This document shows, piece by piece, positions 1-7,947 of a stretch of DNA of 47,044 bases. Source of the DNA: Halorubrum yunnanense. GTDB lineage: Archaea > Halobacteriota > Halobacteria > Halobacteriales > Haloferacaceae. The notes under the pieces are model-generated. The model was not told the DNA's origin, searched no databases, and saw only the letters and a program-made list of their open reading frames with translations. Both the position numbers and the translations under genes were made by a program. How positions within the stretch are numbered: the stretch's first letter is position 1; every line of letters starts with the position of its first letter. The stretch is taken from NCBI RefSeq assembly GCF_026586675.1, contig NZ_JAODIX010000063.1, positions 1-47,044 on the forward strand. The letters are read 5' to 3'.

Positions 1-81
1 GACAGGTAGTCCCAACGATATTCAGATCAGCAGACGGCGCTGGCGTGAGGCGTTAAACTACAACGAATGGCAGGCCCACAG

Positions 82-778
82 GCCGGTCGCGTTAACTTTG
101 GCGTGAATTGTGGTAGACGGCGAGGGCTTCGAGCCAGTTTTGAGCTGTCTCTGACGCGACATTGCTAAAACTATTCGCAAACGATGATGTTCGTTGTTCT
201 ATTTTCCAAAACACATCTTCGATGGCATTCCGATTTCCATGACGAATCACTCGAAATCGATAGCCGTCTTCAGCAAGGACTGATCGGAGATAGTCTGCGT
301 CATCAACGAGGAATTCGACGTTATTTAGCTGGTAACGCCGGTGTAGCTCGGTTAGAGACCACCGCGTTGTCTGTTTATTTGCGGTCGGATAGAGACTCAC
401 GTGGAGGATCTCGTTCGTCTGTGGATCAACCGCGCCGTACAGCCAGAACTTCTGGCCGTGGAGGCGAATCATCTTTTCGTCAATCGTAAGTTGATCCTCT
501 GAGACGGTCGAGATCGGCTGTAAATCGGCTTCATGAACCCAACTATGGATCGCGACGTGACTCCGATCGATCCCAAACCTTTCGGGATACTTACTTACCT
601 CGCGTAGTGACATACCAGCTAAATGACAGCGGGTCCCTACTTCAATGCCCCAGCGCGGCGTCCGATCTCGCTTCACAAATGACAAGTCGATCCACGCGAT
701 ACTCTCGCTGAGGCGTTCGATTTCGGTCATAAACACTCTGAACTCGAGCGCCTCATCCTCTAACTTAACGCGACCGGC
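82..778 (-). mobile_element. IS6-family insertion sequence
   Basis: A short insertion sequence of about 697 bp that carries one transposase gene on the minus strand. The ends are inverted repeats: GCCGGTCGCGTTAA at 82-95 and its complement TTAACGCGACCGGC at 765-778, and the similarity runs a few bases further inward with mismatches. IS6 elements normally leave an 8-bp target duplication. Here the 8 bases outside the left end (GCCCACAG) and the right end (GAGTCCCG) do not match, so the element probably took part in a rearrangement after insertion. The boundaries rest on the repeats seen here and not on a database match. Confidence 0.8.
92..736 (-). CDS. IS6-family transposase
   Basis: A 214-residue DDE transposase that moves the enclosing insertion sequence by a replicative (cointegrate) route, as known for IS6. 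The catalytic core is visible: a first Asp in LTIDEKMIRLHG, a second in VEFLVDDADYL, and the Glu in RNAIEDVFWKIEQRTSSF, with the family hallmark of an Arg/Asn-rich stretch before the Glu and the RTSSF tail after it. The length matches haloarchaeal members of the family, so the gene looks intact. The stop codon lies within about 10 bases of the left terminal repeat. The AT-richer coding sequence differs from the neighbouring core genes, as expected for a mobile gene. Confidence 0.88.
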   Translation of the reverse strand: MFMTEIERLSESIAWIDLSFVKRDRTPRWGIEVGTRCHLAGMSLREVSKYPERFGIDRSHVAIHSWVHEADLQPISTVSEDQLTIDEKMIRLHGQKFWLYGAVDPQTNEILHVSLYPTANKQTTRWSLTELHRRYQLNNVEFLVDDADYLRSVLAEDGYRFRVIRHGNRNAIEDVFWKIEQRTSSFANSFSNVASETAQNWLEALAVYHNSRQS

Positions 779-823
779 GAGTCCCGAACAACGCTTTTGT
801 AGCTACGGCGACCAGCGACGAGC

Positions 824-1021
824 ATGACAGAGGGTTCGGTGTCCGTTCCGCCCGAGCAGTACGAGCGGCTCGCGGCGCTCGCGGCCGCCCGCGGCGTGAC
901 GCCCGAGACCCAGGTCGCCCGCCTCATCGACGACGCCTACGAGGGGCTCGCCAGCGACGCGGAGCCGCCGGAGACGCTCCCGCTCGGCGTCTGCGACCCC
1001 GACGACGACGAGGAGGAGTGA
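824..1021 (+). CDS. small acidic protein, possible ribbon-helix-helix fold
   Basis: A 65-residue protein. Residues 5-42 run as a short strand-like VSVPPEQYERL followed by two helices (ALAAARGVTPETQVARLIDDAYEGL), a layout that resembles CopG/ribbon-helix-helix DNA-binding proteins. The tail is very acidic, ending in DPDDDEEE. No strong family match can be claimed by eye. The start ATG sits 45 bp after the IS6 element, and a weak TATA-like stretch (CTTTTGTAG, about 792-800) lies between them, so the insertion may have replaced the original upstream region. Function unknown; a DNA-binding role is only inferred from the fold pattern. Confidence 0.6.
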   Translation: MTEGSVSVPPEQYERLAALAAARGVTPETQVARLIDDAYEGLASDAEPPETLPLGVCDPDDDEEE

Positions 1022-1063
1022 GGGCGCGCCGCGCGCCGTCGTCCGACGGGACGGCCCCTGGGC

Positions 1064-2449
1064 TCACTCGTCGTACGGCCAGCGACCCCCCGTCTTCAGC
1101 TCGGTGACGTAACCGTCGGCGATCGACTCGCGGACCGCCGACCGCGACCGGTGCGCGACCCGCTCGCCGCCCGCCGCGCCGCCGCCGTCCGTGGCGAATC
1201 GGTACGTCGCCGCCGCGACCAGCGCCGCCACCTCCCGGAGGTCGCGGGGGTCGAGCTTGTCGAGCGTGTCGGCGTGGGTGTGCCCCCACCCCCGCCCCGA
1301 CTGCTCGGAGGTCGTCGACGCCATCACCGCCGGGATCCCCTCCTGAACGAACGCCCACTGGTCGCCGTGCGGCGAGATCGCCTCGCCGGTCTCCAGCGGG
1401 GCGTCGAACGCGTCGGCGACCGCCTCGAAGACCGCGCCCATCCCGTCGAACTCGTTCGTCCCGACCCTGAGATTCCGGGAGTTGCAGGCGCCGTCGAGGT
1501 TGACCACGCAGGCGATCTCGTCGCGCGGCGTCGTCTCGGCGGCGTGGTACGCGCCCCACAGGCCGACCTCCTCCGCGCCGAAGGTGACGAGCCGAACCCG
1601 GGTGTCGAGGTCGCCCTCGACCGACGCGAGCAGGCGACCGACCTCGGCGACGAGCGCCGCCCCCGCGCCGTTGTCATTCGCGCCGTCGCTGACGTCGTGG
1701 GCGTCGACGTGCGCGGTGAGGAACACCGCTTCGTCGGTGTCGGGGCCCACGTCGGCGACGGCGTTGACCGACGTGGTCGGCTCGTTTCGGCAGTCGACCT
1801 CGATCGAGAGCTCGAGGGCGTCGGCGTCGCTCGTCTCGCCCTCCTCCGCCAGCCGCGCCAGCCGTCCGCCCACCTCCTTCGAGACGCCGACTGCGGGGAT
1901 CGGTCCCGGCCGGTTGTGGTAGCCGACCTCGCCGGTCGGCGGGAGCGCCCCCTCGACGTGGTTCCGGAAGACGAAGCCGACCGCGCCGTGCTCGGACGCG
2001 GTGACGTACTTCTCCATTCGGTGGATCCACCGGTCGTGCGAGTCCGGCGTGCGCGAGGAGGCCATCGCGATCGCGCCGTCAAGCCGGTCGCTCGCCGCCT
2101 CGAACGCCTCGTACGTCCCGTCGCCGACGTCGACGAGGGGGGCCGTCACGTCGCCCGCCGGCGTGCCGGGGAGCGCGATGACCTCGTGGGACCGCTCGTG
2201 TCGGCGCTCGACGGGGCCGGCCAGTTTGACGGCGGACTCGCCGCGCCACCAGCCGGGGATCTCGAACTCGTCGAGGCCGGCGTTCCGGAGGCCGGCCGCC
2301 TCGAACGCCGCGACGACCCGCTCGGCGCCGCGGCGCTCACCGACGGACCCCGCCATCCGGTCCCCGATGTCCGTCAGGTCCGTGAGGAGGTCCCAGCCGA
2401 AGTCGCTCGTGCGGGCGTCGCCGACGACGCGGTCCGGTAACGCTGTCAT
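1064..2449 (-). CDS. M28-family zinc aminopeptidase/carboxypeptidase-like protein
   Basis: A 461-residue metallopeptidase of the M28 type, expected to cleave amino acids from peptides with two zinc ions. The metal-site motifs appear in order: HVDAHD near residues 247-252, DN at 259-260, the catalytic GAEEVG at 291-296, NLDG at 317-320, and a final GHTHAD with the His near 392. A protease-associated-like insert lies roughly at residues 95-215. There is no signal peptide, so it probably acts in the cytoplasm. The gene stands alone between two convergent or unrelated genes. The high-GC codon use matches the core genome. The substrate cannot be predicted. Confidence 0.88.
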   Translation of the reverse strand: MTALPDRVVGDARTSDFGWDLLTDLTDIGDRMAGSVGERRGAERVVAAFEAAGLRNAGLDEFEIPGWWRGESAVKLAGPVERRHERSHEVIALPGTPAGDVTAPLVDVGDGTYEAFEAASDRLDGAIAMASSRTPDSHDRWIHRMEKYVTASEHGAVGFVFRNHVEGALPPTGEVGYHNRPGPIPAVGVSKEVGGRLARLAEEGETSDADALELSIEVDCRNEPTTSVNAVADVGPDTDEAVFLTAHVDAHDVSDGANDNGAGAALVAEVGRLLASVEGDLDTRVRLVTFGAEEVGLWGAYHAAETTPRDEIACVVNLDGACNSRNLRVGTNEFDGMGAVFEAVADAFDAPLETGEAISPHGDQWAFVQEGIPAVMASTTSEQSGRGWGHTHADTLDKLDPRDLREVAALVAAATYRFATDGGGAAGGERVAHRSRSAVRESIADGYVTELKTGGRWPYDE

Positions 2450-2522
2450 ACGGCTCCGTTAGGCCGAGCGCGAAAAGGGGTTGCGGGAGGCGGAACCCTC
2501 TCGGATCCGGTTCGCCGGCGCC

Positions 2523-2858
2523 TCAGGCCGGGTCCGCCTTCGTCGTCTCGACCGCGACGTCCCCCGGAGCGACGCCGATCCGAGCGAACTGCGTGCGGAC
2601 GTGCTCCTCGGCGGCGTCGACCGCGGCCGACTTGGTGTCGAACCCGCGGGGCATCGGCTCCTCGAAGGCGACCCGGATCTCCTCGCCGTCGACGGTGAGC
2701 GCCGACCCGCCGCTCTCGACCTGATAGAAGGAGTCGCACACCCAGACGTAGGCGGCGTCCTCGTCGGGCGCGCCCTTGTACGTCGGCGGGTCCTCCCCGC
2801 GCTCGAACACCGTTCCGGTGAGGTTTGTCCCCCCGCCGGCGCCGCGAACTAATATCAT
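2523..2858 (-). CDS. haloarchaeal conserved hypothetical protein
   Basis: A 111-residue soluble acidic protein starting MILVRGAGGGTNLTG. A central segment has an aromatic-rich core (AYVWVCDSFYQVESGG) and a later helix (SAAVDAAEEHVRTQFARIGV). The overall pattern resembles short uncharacterised proteins found across halophilic archaea, but no function is known to me. It is divergent from the HerA-type ATPase gene; the two start codons are about 107 bp apart, so the two promoters lie between them. No metal or catalytic motif is apparent. Confidence 0.7.
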   Translation of the reverse strand: MILVRGAGGGTNLTGTVFERGEDPPTYKGAPDEDAAYVWVCDSFYQVESGGSALTVDGEEIRVAFEEPMPRGFDTKSAAVDAAEEHVRTQFARIGVAPGDVAVETTKADPA

Positions 2859-2965
2859 GTGTGGGATACGGGCCCGACGCGGAAAAGGGGCGCGTGATGC
2901 CCGCGAGTCGCCCGCGCCGACGCGGAGGGGGAAACGCTTTCGGCGTGGCGGGCGCTGGTGTACTC

Positions 2966-4870
2966 ATGACGCTGGAGGACTTCACCGAGTTCACCGACGA
3001 GGGCGACGGCGGGGGGGACGCCGCCGGCTCGCCCGGCGACGGGGTCGCGGCCGACGGCGACGGCCACGGGCCGCGCGCGGCGGCGGGCCGCGACGGCGGG
3101 CGCGCGGCGTCACCGGGAGGCGACGCCGACGGTCCGAGGGACGACCGCGACGTCGCGGCCGGCGACGCGTTCGCCGCGTACGACGTGGAGCCGGCGGGGG
3201 AGGACACCGGCCTCGGGGTCGTCTCGGTCTCGCAGGGGCTCCGGGTCGCCGAGGAGGCCGAGGAGACGACGCTGCGGGCGTTCGTCACCACCGGGAACCG
3301 CGAGGCGGTCCGGCTCGGGAAGTACCTCCTGATCCCGTATCCGGACGGAGAACGGCTGTTCTGCCGGATAACGGGGCTGGAGTACGCCCAGGAGTTCCGG
3401 TCGGACGACGCCACCGAGATCCACGCCCGCCGACAGATGCGCCGCGACGACTTCGCCGAGCGCGACTACAAGTTCATGGCCGAGCTGGAGCCGATGTCGG
3501 TCGTGTACGGCGAGGGCGATGAGATGAAACGCCGGATGACCGACCGGGTGCCGAAGCCGGGCGCGGTCGTCGAGGAGGCCTCCGACGACGCCGAGATCAA
3601 GACCGGCCTGAAGATCCCCGAGGACGGCGTCTTCCTCGGCCACCTCTCGGTCGGCGGCGAGAAGGTCCGAACCGCGGCCGAGCCGCCCACGGTCGACTAC
3701 CGGGTGACGGACGACTACACCGACGGCGACCCCCTCGCGTTCCGGCACACCCTCGTCGCCGGCGGGACGGGGTCGGGGAAGACGCACGCCTCAAAGAACG
3801 TCCTCCGGCAGTACCTCGACTCCGACCGCACCTACCCGACCGGCGACGGCCGGGAGTCGCGGATGGCGGTCGTCCAGTTCGACCCGCAGGACGAGTACGC
3901 GCAGATGCACGACGACAACCCCGACCTCGACGACGACTTCGCCCGGCGGCTGGACCGGGAAGGGATCGCCCACGGCGGCCACGACGACACCGTCGCCCTC
4001 GTGCCGCGGGTCGCGAACGCGACGTACCCCGGCGAGGGTCACCGCGCGGAGCGCGTGGAGTTCACAATCCCCTTCTCGCTCGCGCGGGACATGCCGTGGC
4101 TGGTCGCCGGCTCCGGGCTCAACGACAACCAGTACCCCGCTCTGTTGACCCTCCTCAACCGTTTCTTCGCCGACTACGGCGACTCGGGGACCTACGGCCA
4201 GTTCCTCTCGTACCTCGACGACCCGGCGCTCAAAGAGCAGCTCGACGAGAGCGGTCGGGTCCACGAGGCGACGTTCGACGCGGTCAAGCGGCGGGTGCGC
4301 GCGGTTCCCGGCGGCGTCTTCGACCAGGACGCGAAGCCGATCACTGAGCTGGACCACACCCTCGTCCGACCCGGGGGGCTCTCCGTGGTCCCGACCTACC
4401 ACCTGCCGACCTCCCGACAGAAGGAGATCGTCGTGCTCGCCGTAGCGGGGCTGCTGGTCGACGACAAGCTCTCGAACGACCCCGACAGCGACCGGATCGA
4501 GGAGACACCCCTCCTCGTCGGCATGGACGAGGCGCACAACTTCCTCGCGGACGCCGACAACGTGCAGGCGCGGAAGGTCGTCCAGAAGTTCACGGAGGCC
4601 GCCAAACAGGGCCGCAAGGAGCGGCTCGGCCTCTTCCTGATCACACAGGACCCGCAGGACGTCGCGGAGTCGGTATTTAAACAAGTGAACACGAAAGTCG
4701 TCCTCAACCTCGGGGACGAGGACGCCATCTCCAGCGTGAACATCCCCTCGAACCTCGCCGGCAAGGTCCCGTACATGGAGAAGGGACAGATGGTGGTGTA
4801 CTCGCCGGACAACTCCGAACCCGTCGAACTGATCGGGCTCTCGAAGTGCGTGACGCGCCACGGCGACTAA
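2966..4870 (+). CDS. HerA-type ATP-binding protein (DUF87 family)
   Basis: A 634-residue ATPase related to HerA/FtsK-type motor proteins, which pump DNA in repair together with NurA; a DNA-translocation role is inferred from the family. The first 95 residues are a low-complexity Gly/Asp/Ala segment. An OB/HAS-like barrel follows (AFVTTGNREAVRLGKYLL). The Walker A motif GGTGSGKT is near residues 264-271 and Walker B (LLVGMDEAH) near 515-522. The start was set at the ATG at 2966, because an upstream in-frame extension would read through the divergent promoter region. No NurA gene lies beside it, so it may belong to a HerA-like subgroup with another role. Confidence 0.85.
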   Translation: MTLEDFTEFTDEGDGGGDAAGSPGDGVAADGDGHGPRAAAGRDGGRAASPGGDADGPRDDRDVAAGDAFAAYDVEPAGEDTGLGVVSVSQGLRVAEEAEETTLRAFVTTGNREAVRLGKYLLIPYPDGERLFCRITGLEYAQEFRSDDATEIHARRQMRRDDFAERDYKFMAELEPMSVVYGEGDEMKRRMTDRVPKPGAVVEEASDDAEIKTGLKIPEDGVFLGHLSVGGEKVRTAAEPPTVDYRVTDDYTDGDPLAFRHTLVAGGTGSGKTHASKNVLRQYLDSDRTYPTGDGRESRMAVVQFDPQDEYAQMHDDNPDLDDDFARRLDREGIAHGGHDDTVALVPRVANATYPGEGHRAERVEFTIPFSLARDMPWLVAGSGLNDNQYPALLTLLNRFFADYGDSGTYGQFLSYLDDPALKEQLDESGRVHEATFDAVKRRVRAVPGGVFDQDAKPITELDHTLVRPGGLSVVPTYHLPTSRQKEIVVLAVAGLLVDDKLSNDPDSDRIEETPLLVGMDEAHNFLADADNVQARKVVQKFTEAAKQGRKERLGLFLITQDPQDVAESVFKQVNTKVVLNLGDEDAISSVNIPSNLAGKVPYMEKGQMVVYSPDNSEPVELIGLSKCVTRHGD

Positions 4871-4940
4871 GGGGACTGGGCTCGCCTCTCGGAGCCGCCG
4901 AGCCCGCGTCGCGCGTTTCCACGCGGCCGGAGCCGCCGTC

Positions 4941-4954
4941 GGCCTTTTTAAATC
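4941..4954 (+). promoter_or_regulatory. TATA-like promoter of uspA
   Basis: GGCCTTTTTAAATC is a clear archaeal TATA-like box in a GC-rich stretch. Its centre lies about 27 bases before the ATG at 4975, which predicts a leaderless transcript. Confidence 0.6.
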
Positions 4955-4974
4955 GAGCGGGCGAAGCGCCGCGT

Positions 4975-5430
4975 ATGACCAAACGCATCCTGGTGGCGGT
5001 CGACGGGTCGGAGGAGGCGATCGAGGCGCTGCGGTTCGCGGCCACGGAGTGGCCGGACGCTGACGTGACGGCGCTCCACGTCATCAACCCGGCGGACTCG
5101 ACGACCGGCGCGGAGGGCGGGTTCCCGGGCGCGGTCGACCAGTGGTTCGACAGCGCGAAGGGGCGCGGCGAGCGGATCCTCCGCGAGGCGAGCGAGGCGG
5201 TGGACGGCGACGTCGACACCAGGCTGGAGGTGGGTCGCCCGACGGCGACGATCCTCACGGTCGCGGGCGGCGAGGCCGCCGTCGGCGACGGCGCGGAGGG
5301 AACCGGAGCGCCGTTCGACCACCTCGTGCTCGCGAGCCGCGGGCGGACGGGGCTCTCGCGCATCCTGCTCGGCAGCGTGGCCGAGGCGGTCGTCCGGCGC
5401 GCGGAGGTGCCGGTGACGGTCGTGCGGTAG
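4975..5430 (+). CDS. universal stress protein UspA family
   Basis: A 151-residue single-domain universal stress protein, a cytoplasmic nucleotide-binding fold that is often raised under stress. It opens with the typical KRILVAVDGSEEA strand and ends with the ATP-binding signature ASRGRTGLSRILLGSVAEAV (G-2x-G-9x-G-S), so it probably binds ATP. The start was taken at 4975 and not at an upstream in-frame ATG, because the TATA box fits this codon and the conserved first strand begins here. It is a single gene with its own promoter. The physiological role is not known. Confidence 0.9.
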   Translation: MTKRILVAVDGSEEAIEALRFAATEWPDADVTALHVINPADSTTGAEGGFPGAVDQWFDSAKGRGERILREASEAVDGDVDTRLEVGRPTATILTVAGGEAAVGDGAEGTGAPFDHLVLASRGRTGLSRILLGSVAEAVVRRAEVPVTVVR

Positions 5431-5480
5431 CCGAAGCGGACACCGGTCGGGGGAGGGCCGGGACGCCCCCGCCGAGTGGC

Positions 5481-5768
5481 TCACTCCTCGACGCGCTCGG
5501 CCTCGGCGACCTCGCCGACGACGGTCCAGCCCTCCTCGTCGGACCCGGACCGACCCAACAGCACCGACTCGTAGTCGTCGGAGGTGAGGAGCCGGAACTC
5601 GGCGTCCGGATCGGCGTCCGTGCGAACGCCCTCGCCGCGGAACTCCCGCTGGAAGAACTCGGTGGAGGAGAACTCGAAGACGCCGGTCTCGCCGTCGTCG
5701 AGGGTGAGCCGGACCGGTCGCGGCTGGACGTTGTGGATCCGCTTCGCGATCGGGTGGAGATCGGGCAT
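5481..5768 (-). CDS. conserved hypothetical protein, 95 residues
   Basis: A 95-residue acidic protein beginning MPDLHPIAKRIHNVQP. It alternates short strands and acidic loops (RPVRLTLDDGETGVFEFSST, FRLLTSDDYESVLLGR), which suggests a small beta-rich fold, but I do not recognise the family. The internal ATG at 5768 was chosen as the start: a TATA-like TTTTATTTCC (minus strand) sits about 24-32 bases upstream of it, and the upstream extension consists of a tandem GC-rich repeat. The gene is convergent with uspA. Confidence 0.7.
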   Translation of the reverse strand: MPDLHPIAKRIHNVQPRPVRLTLDDGETGVFEFSSTEFFQREFRGEGVRTDADPDAEFRLLTSDDYESVLLGRSGSDEEGWTVVGEVAEAERVEE

Positions 5769-5800
5769 GTCGGATCGTCCGCGAGAGGTGGAAATAAAAG

Positions 5801-5848
5801 CGCCGCCCGCGCCGTCGACGCCGCCCGCGCCGTCGACGCCGCTCGCGC
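5801..5848. repeat. 18-bp tandem repeat upstream of the 95-residue gene
   Basis: The unit CGCCGCCCGCGCCGTCGA occurs at 5801-5818 and 5819-5836, with a degenerate third copy to about 5848. It lies upstream of the TATA-like box of the minus-strand gene ending at 5481. It is probably slippage-derived and no function is evident. Confidence 0.7.
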
Positions 5849-5963
5849 TGTGTCGCCGTTCTGTCGTTCGCTGCCGCACAGACGGCATCGACGGCTGCGC
5901 TCTCCCGGTGAACCGACCGTACGAGGTTAAGCTCTCTCGGCGCGTGGGTACAGGGGATCGTCC

Positions 5964-6581
5964 ATGATGTCAGCTTCCCTAACCTACCTGCGCGACGGCG
6001 ACGCCGTCGTCGTCACCGTCCTGATCGGCGGACTGCTCCTGCTCGCGAGCCCGCTCGTCGTCCCGTCCGTCCTCGCGCTCGGCTACGTCTCCCGCGTCCT
6101 TCGGCGGACGGCGGACGGCGACGACGCGCCGCCAGCCTTCGAGGCGTGGGGCGACCTGCTCGTCGAGGGAGCGAAGGCGTTCGTCGTCGCGTTCGTCTAC
6201 TCGCTACTGCCGATCGCGGCCCTCGCGATCGCCGGACTCGCGGCCTCGCTCGCCGGGCTCTACGTGACGCCCGCGGCGCTGGCCGCCGTCGCCGACTCCG
6301 GGCGGATCGGGGACGGGTTCGCGGTCGGGACGCTCTGGACCGTAGTCACGAAGCGGGCGTACGCGACCGGGTGGCTCACCGCCGCCGCGGTCGCGCTGGG
6401 CGGCGCACTGGCGGTCGGCGTGCTCTCCGTGGTTCCGGTCCTCGGGACGATCGCCGGGTTCTTTGTTCAGTTCTACGCGCTCGTCGCCGCGGCCGCCGTC
6501 ATCGGCTGGACGTGGAGCGACGTGCGGCCCGTCTCGTCCGATCCGCCGGAGCCCGAGGCCGCGGAGCGGGCCGCGGTGTAG
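5964..6581 (+). CDS. DUF4013-type membrane protein
   Basis: A 205-residue integral membrane protein. After a short soluble start (SLTYLRDGDAVVVT) there are about five hydrophobic helices, and a conserved pattern that begins with a hydrophobic pair, then GYVSRVLRRTADGDDAPPAF, a soluble loop ending in FEAW, and then further helices. This arrangement matches the DUF4013 family common in haloarchaea, for which no function is known. The C-terminus is short and acidic. A TATA-like GGTTAAGC lies about 30 bases upstream (near 5925). It is followed convergently by rpl11. Confidence 0.75.
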   Translation: MMSASLTYLRDGDAVVVTVLIGGLLLLASPLVVPSVLALGYVSRVLRRTADGDDAPPAFEAWGDLLVEGAKAFVVAFVYSLLPIAALAIAGLAASLAGLYVTPAALAAVADSGRIGDGFAVGTLWTVVTKRAYATGWLTAAAVALGGALAVGVLSVVPVLGTIAGFFVQFYALVAAAAVIGWTWSDVRPVSSDPPEPEAAERAAV

Positions 6582-6635
6582 GCGTCGGAGAAAGCGAACG
6601 CGACGGGGCTCGACAGAAAAGCCGCGAAAACCGCC

Positions 6636-7112
6636 TTACGCCTCGAGGACGTCGTCGTAGTCGCCGGCGTCGACGCGGTCGTCGAACGTCCGGGCGTCCT
6701 CGTCCTCAATGGTGACGCCGAGGGAGGCGCAGGTGCCGCCGACCTCCTTGGCGGCGTTTTTCACGTCGTACGAGAGCAGGTCGCTCGACTTCTGCTCGGC
6801 GACCTTCTTCACCTGTTCGACCGACATGTCCGCGACGAAGTCCTCCTGGGGCTCGCCGGAGCCCGTCTCGAACCCGGCCTCGTCTTTGATCAGCTCGGCC
6901 GTCGGCGGGACGCCGACCTCGATGGTGAACGAGCCGTCGTCGTCGTACTCGACCGTGACGGGGACCTCCATCCCGTCGAACGCGGCGGTCTCCTCGTTGA
7001 TCTGCGCCACGACGTCCTGAACGTCCACCGGCGTCGGCCCGAGCTCCGGACCGAGCGGCGGACCGGGGGTGGCCTGCCCGCCGGGGACGAGCGCTTCGAT
7101 AGTTCCAGCCAT
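6636..7112 (-). CDS. rpl11: 50S ribosomal protein L11
   Basis: A 158-residue large-subunit ribosomal protein that binds 23S rRNA at the GTPase-associated centre. The N-terminal signature MAGTIEALVPGGQATPGPPLG and the proline-rich PLGPELGPTPVDVQ are diagnostic, and the C-terminal RNA-binding domain with the AAKEVGGTCASLGV helix is present. The length is normal for archaea and the protein is strongly acidified, as in halophiles. A TATA-like GTTAAAAGT (minus strand, 7135-7143) lies 24-31 bases before the ATG. It is not next to rpl1, rpl10 or rpl12 in this window; separation of L11 from L1-L10-L12 is known in some haloarchaea. Confidence 0.95.
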   Translation of the reverse strand: MAGTIEALVPGGQATPGPPLGPELGPTPVDVQDVVAQINEETAAFDGMEVPVTVEYDDDGSFTIEVGVPPTAELIKDEAGFETGSGEPQEDFVADMSVEQVKKVAEQKSSDLLSYDVKNAAKEVGGTCASLGVTIEDEDARTFDDRVDAGDYDDVLEA

Positions 7113-7377
7113 GTCCGTACGAACCCGTCGCCGACTTTTAACGGTTGTTCTTTCGGGTAGGGGGAGTCAGCCGTTCGCACACCACCGGTATCGGGAGGGC
7201 GCGACCGACGGGCTCGGGGGACGCGAGTCGAGCCGGGCCGGAGATCATTTATAAGCAGTCGGCGGCGGCGGTGCGGTGTTCGGAGCTGACTTCCGGCTTC
7301 ACGCGTGCGCAGCCGAACCGCTCGCAGAGCGCGTCCGAAGCCCCGACCGTCGGGCGTGAATCGTCGAGTGCGACCGG
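7113..7377. other. intergenic region with an isolated plus-strand TATA-like box
   Basis: About 265 bases without a convincing gene between rpl11 (pointing left) and the truncated MFS gene. It holds the rpl11 promoter and, at 7247-7257, CATTTATAAGC, a strong plus-strand TATA-like box followed by GCGGTGCGGTG. The same TATA-plus-GCGGTG order opens the dispersed structured repeats at 16.9 and 25.9 kb, so this may be a decayed left end of that element. No hairpin set follows. Confidence 0.4.
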
Positions 7378-7920
7378 TCACGACTTCGCCCCGGTCGCGT
7401 CGCCCGCGGCGGTCGCCGTGTCGCCCTCGGTGCGCCCCGGGAGGAACGTCCCGGTCTCGCGGCGGACGCCGAGCCCCCACAGCACCCGCACGAGGAGGAA
7501 CCACGTCTCGGACGCGACGGCGACGGAGAGTGGCGCGAACCACCAGTCCGGTCCGACTGCGAGCGGACCGACCGCGACCCGCGGCAGCGACGCCGCGAGG
7601 GGACGGAGCGACTCGGCCGGCGGGGTCGCGAGCGCGGCGACGTAGCCGAGCGTCGCGATCCCCTCGAGCAAGAGCCCGTAGACGAACGGCTTGCGCGTCC
7701 CGTACCTGTCGACGAGGGCGCCGGCCGGCCCGTTCGCGACGAGCCGCACCCAGCGGTTCGCCGAGAGGATGACGCCCACCATGAACGCCGAGATGCCGAG
7801 GACGGCGCCGAGGTTCGGGAGGATCGGGAAGAGGACGCCCCCGCCGAACCCGACGAAAAAGGTGCTGGCGATCACCGCGAGCAGGACGGTCGGCGGCCGG
7901 TCGAAGCCGAACCAGCCCAC
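7378..7920 (-). pseudogene. MFS transporter with internal deletion
   Basis: A 180-residue remnant of a major facilitator superfamily exporter. The first four membrane segments are present with the MFS loop signature (GALVDRYGTRKPF, residues about 63-75), and the fourth ends WFLLVRVLWGLG. The normal family protein then continues with eight more helices. Here the sequence jumps to RRETGTFLPGR and a hydrophilic tail that looks like a genuine MFS C-terminus. The reading frame is intact, so this looks like an in-frame deletion of helices 5-12 in a once full-length protein of about 400 residues. The gene follows the tetR gene by 27 bases, an arrangement typical of regulator plus drug exporter. It is unlikely to transport anything. 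Confidence 0.6.
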
Positions 7921-7947
7921 CTCAGGGGCCCCGTGAAGGCGCCGCGG

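Noticed and set aside
2446-3414. A 322-codon minus-strand frame opposite the start of the HerA-type gene
   Set aside because: It is Ser/Pro/Arg-rich antisense sequence that overlaps both the HerA-type gene and the 111-residue gene and has no conserved feature.
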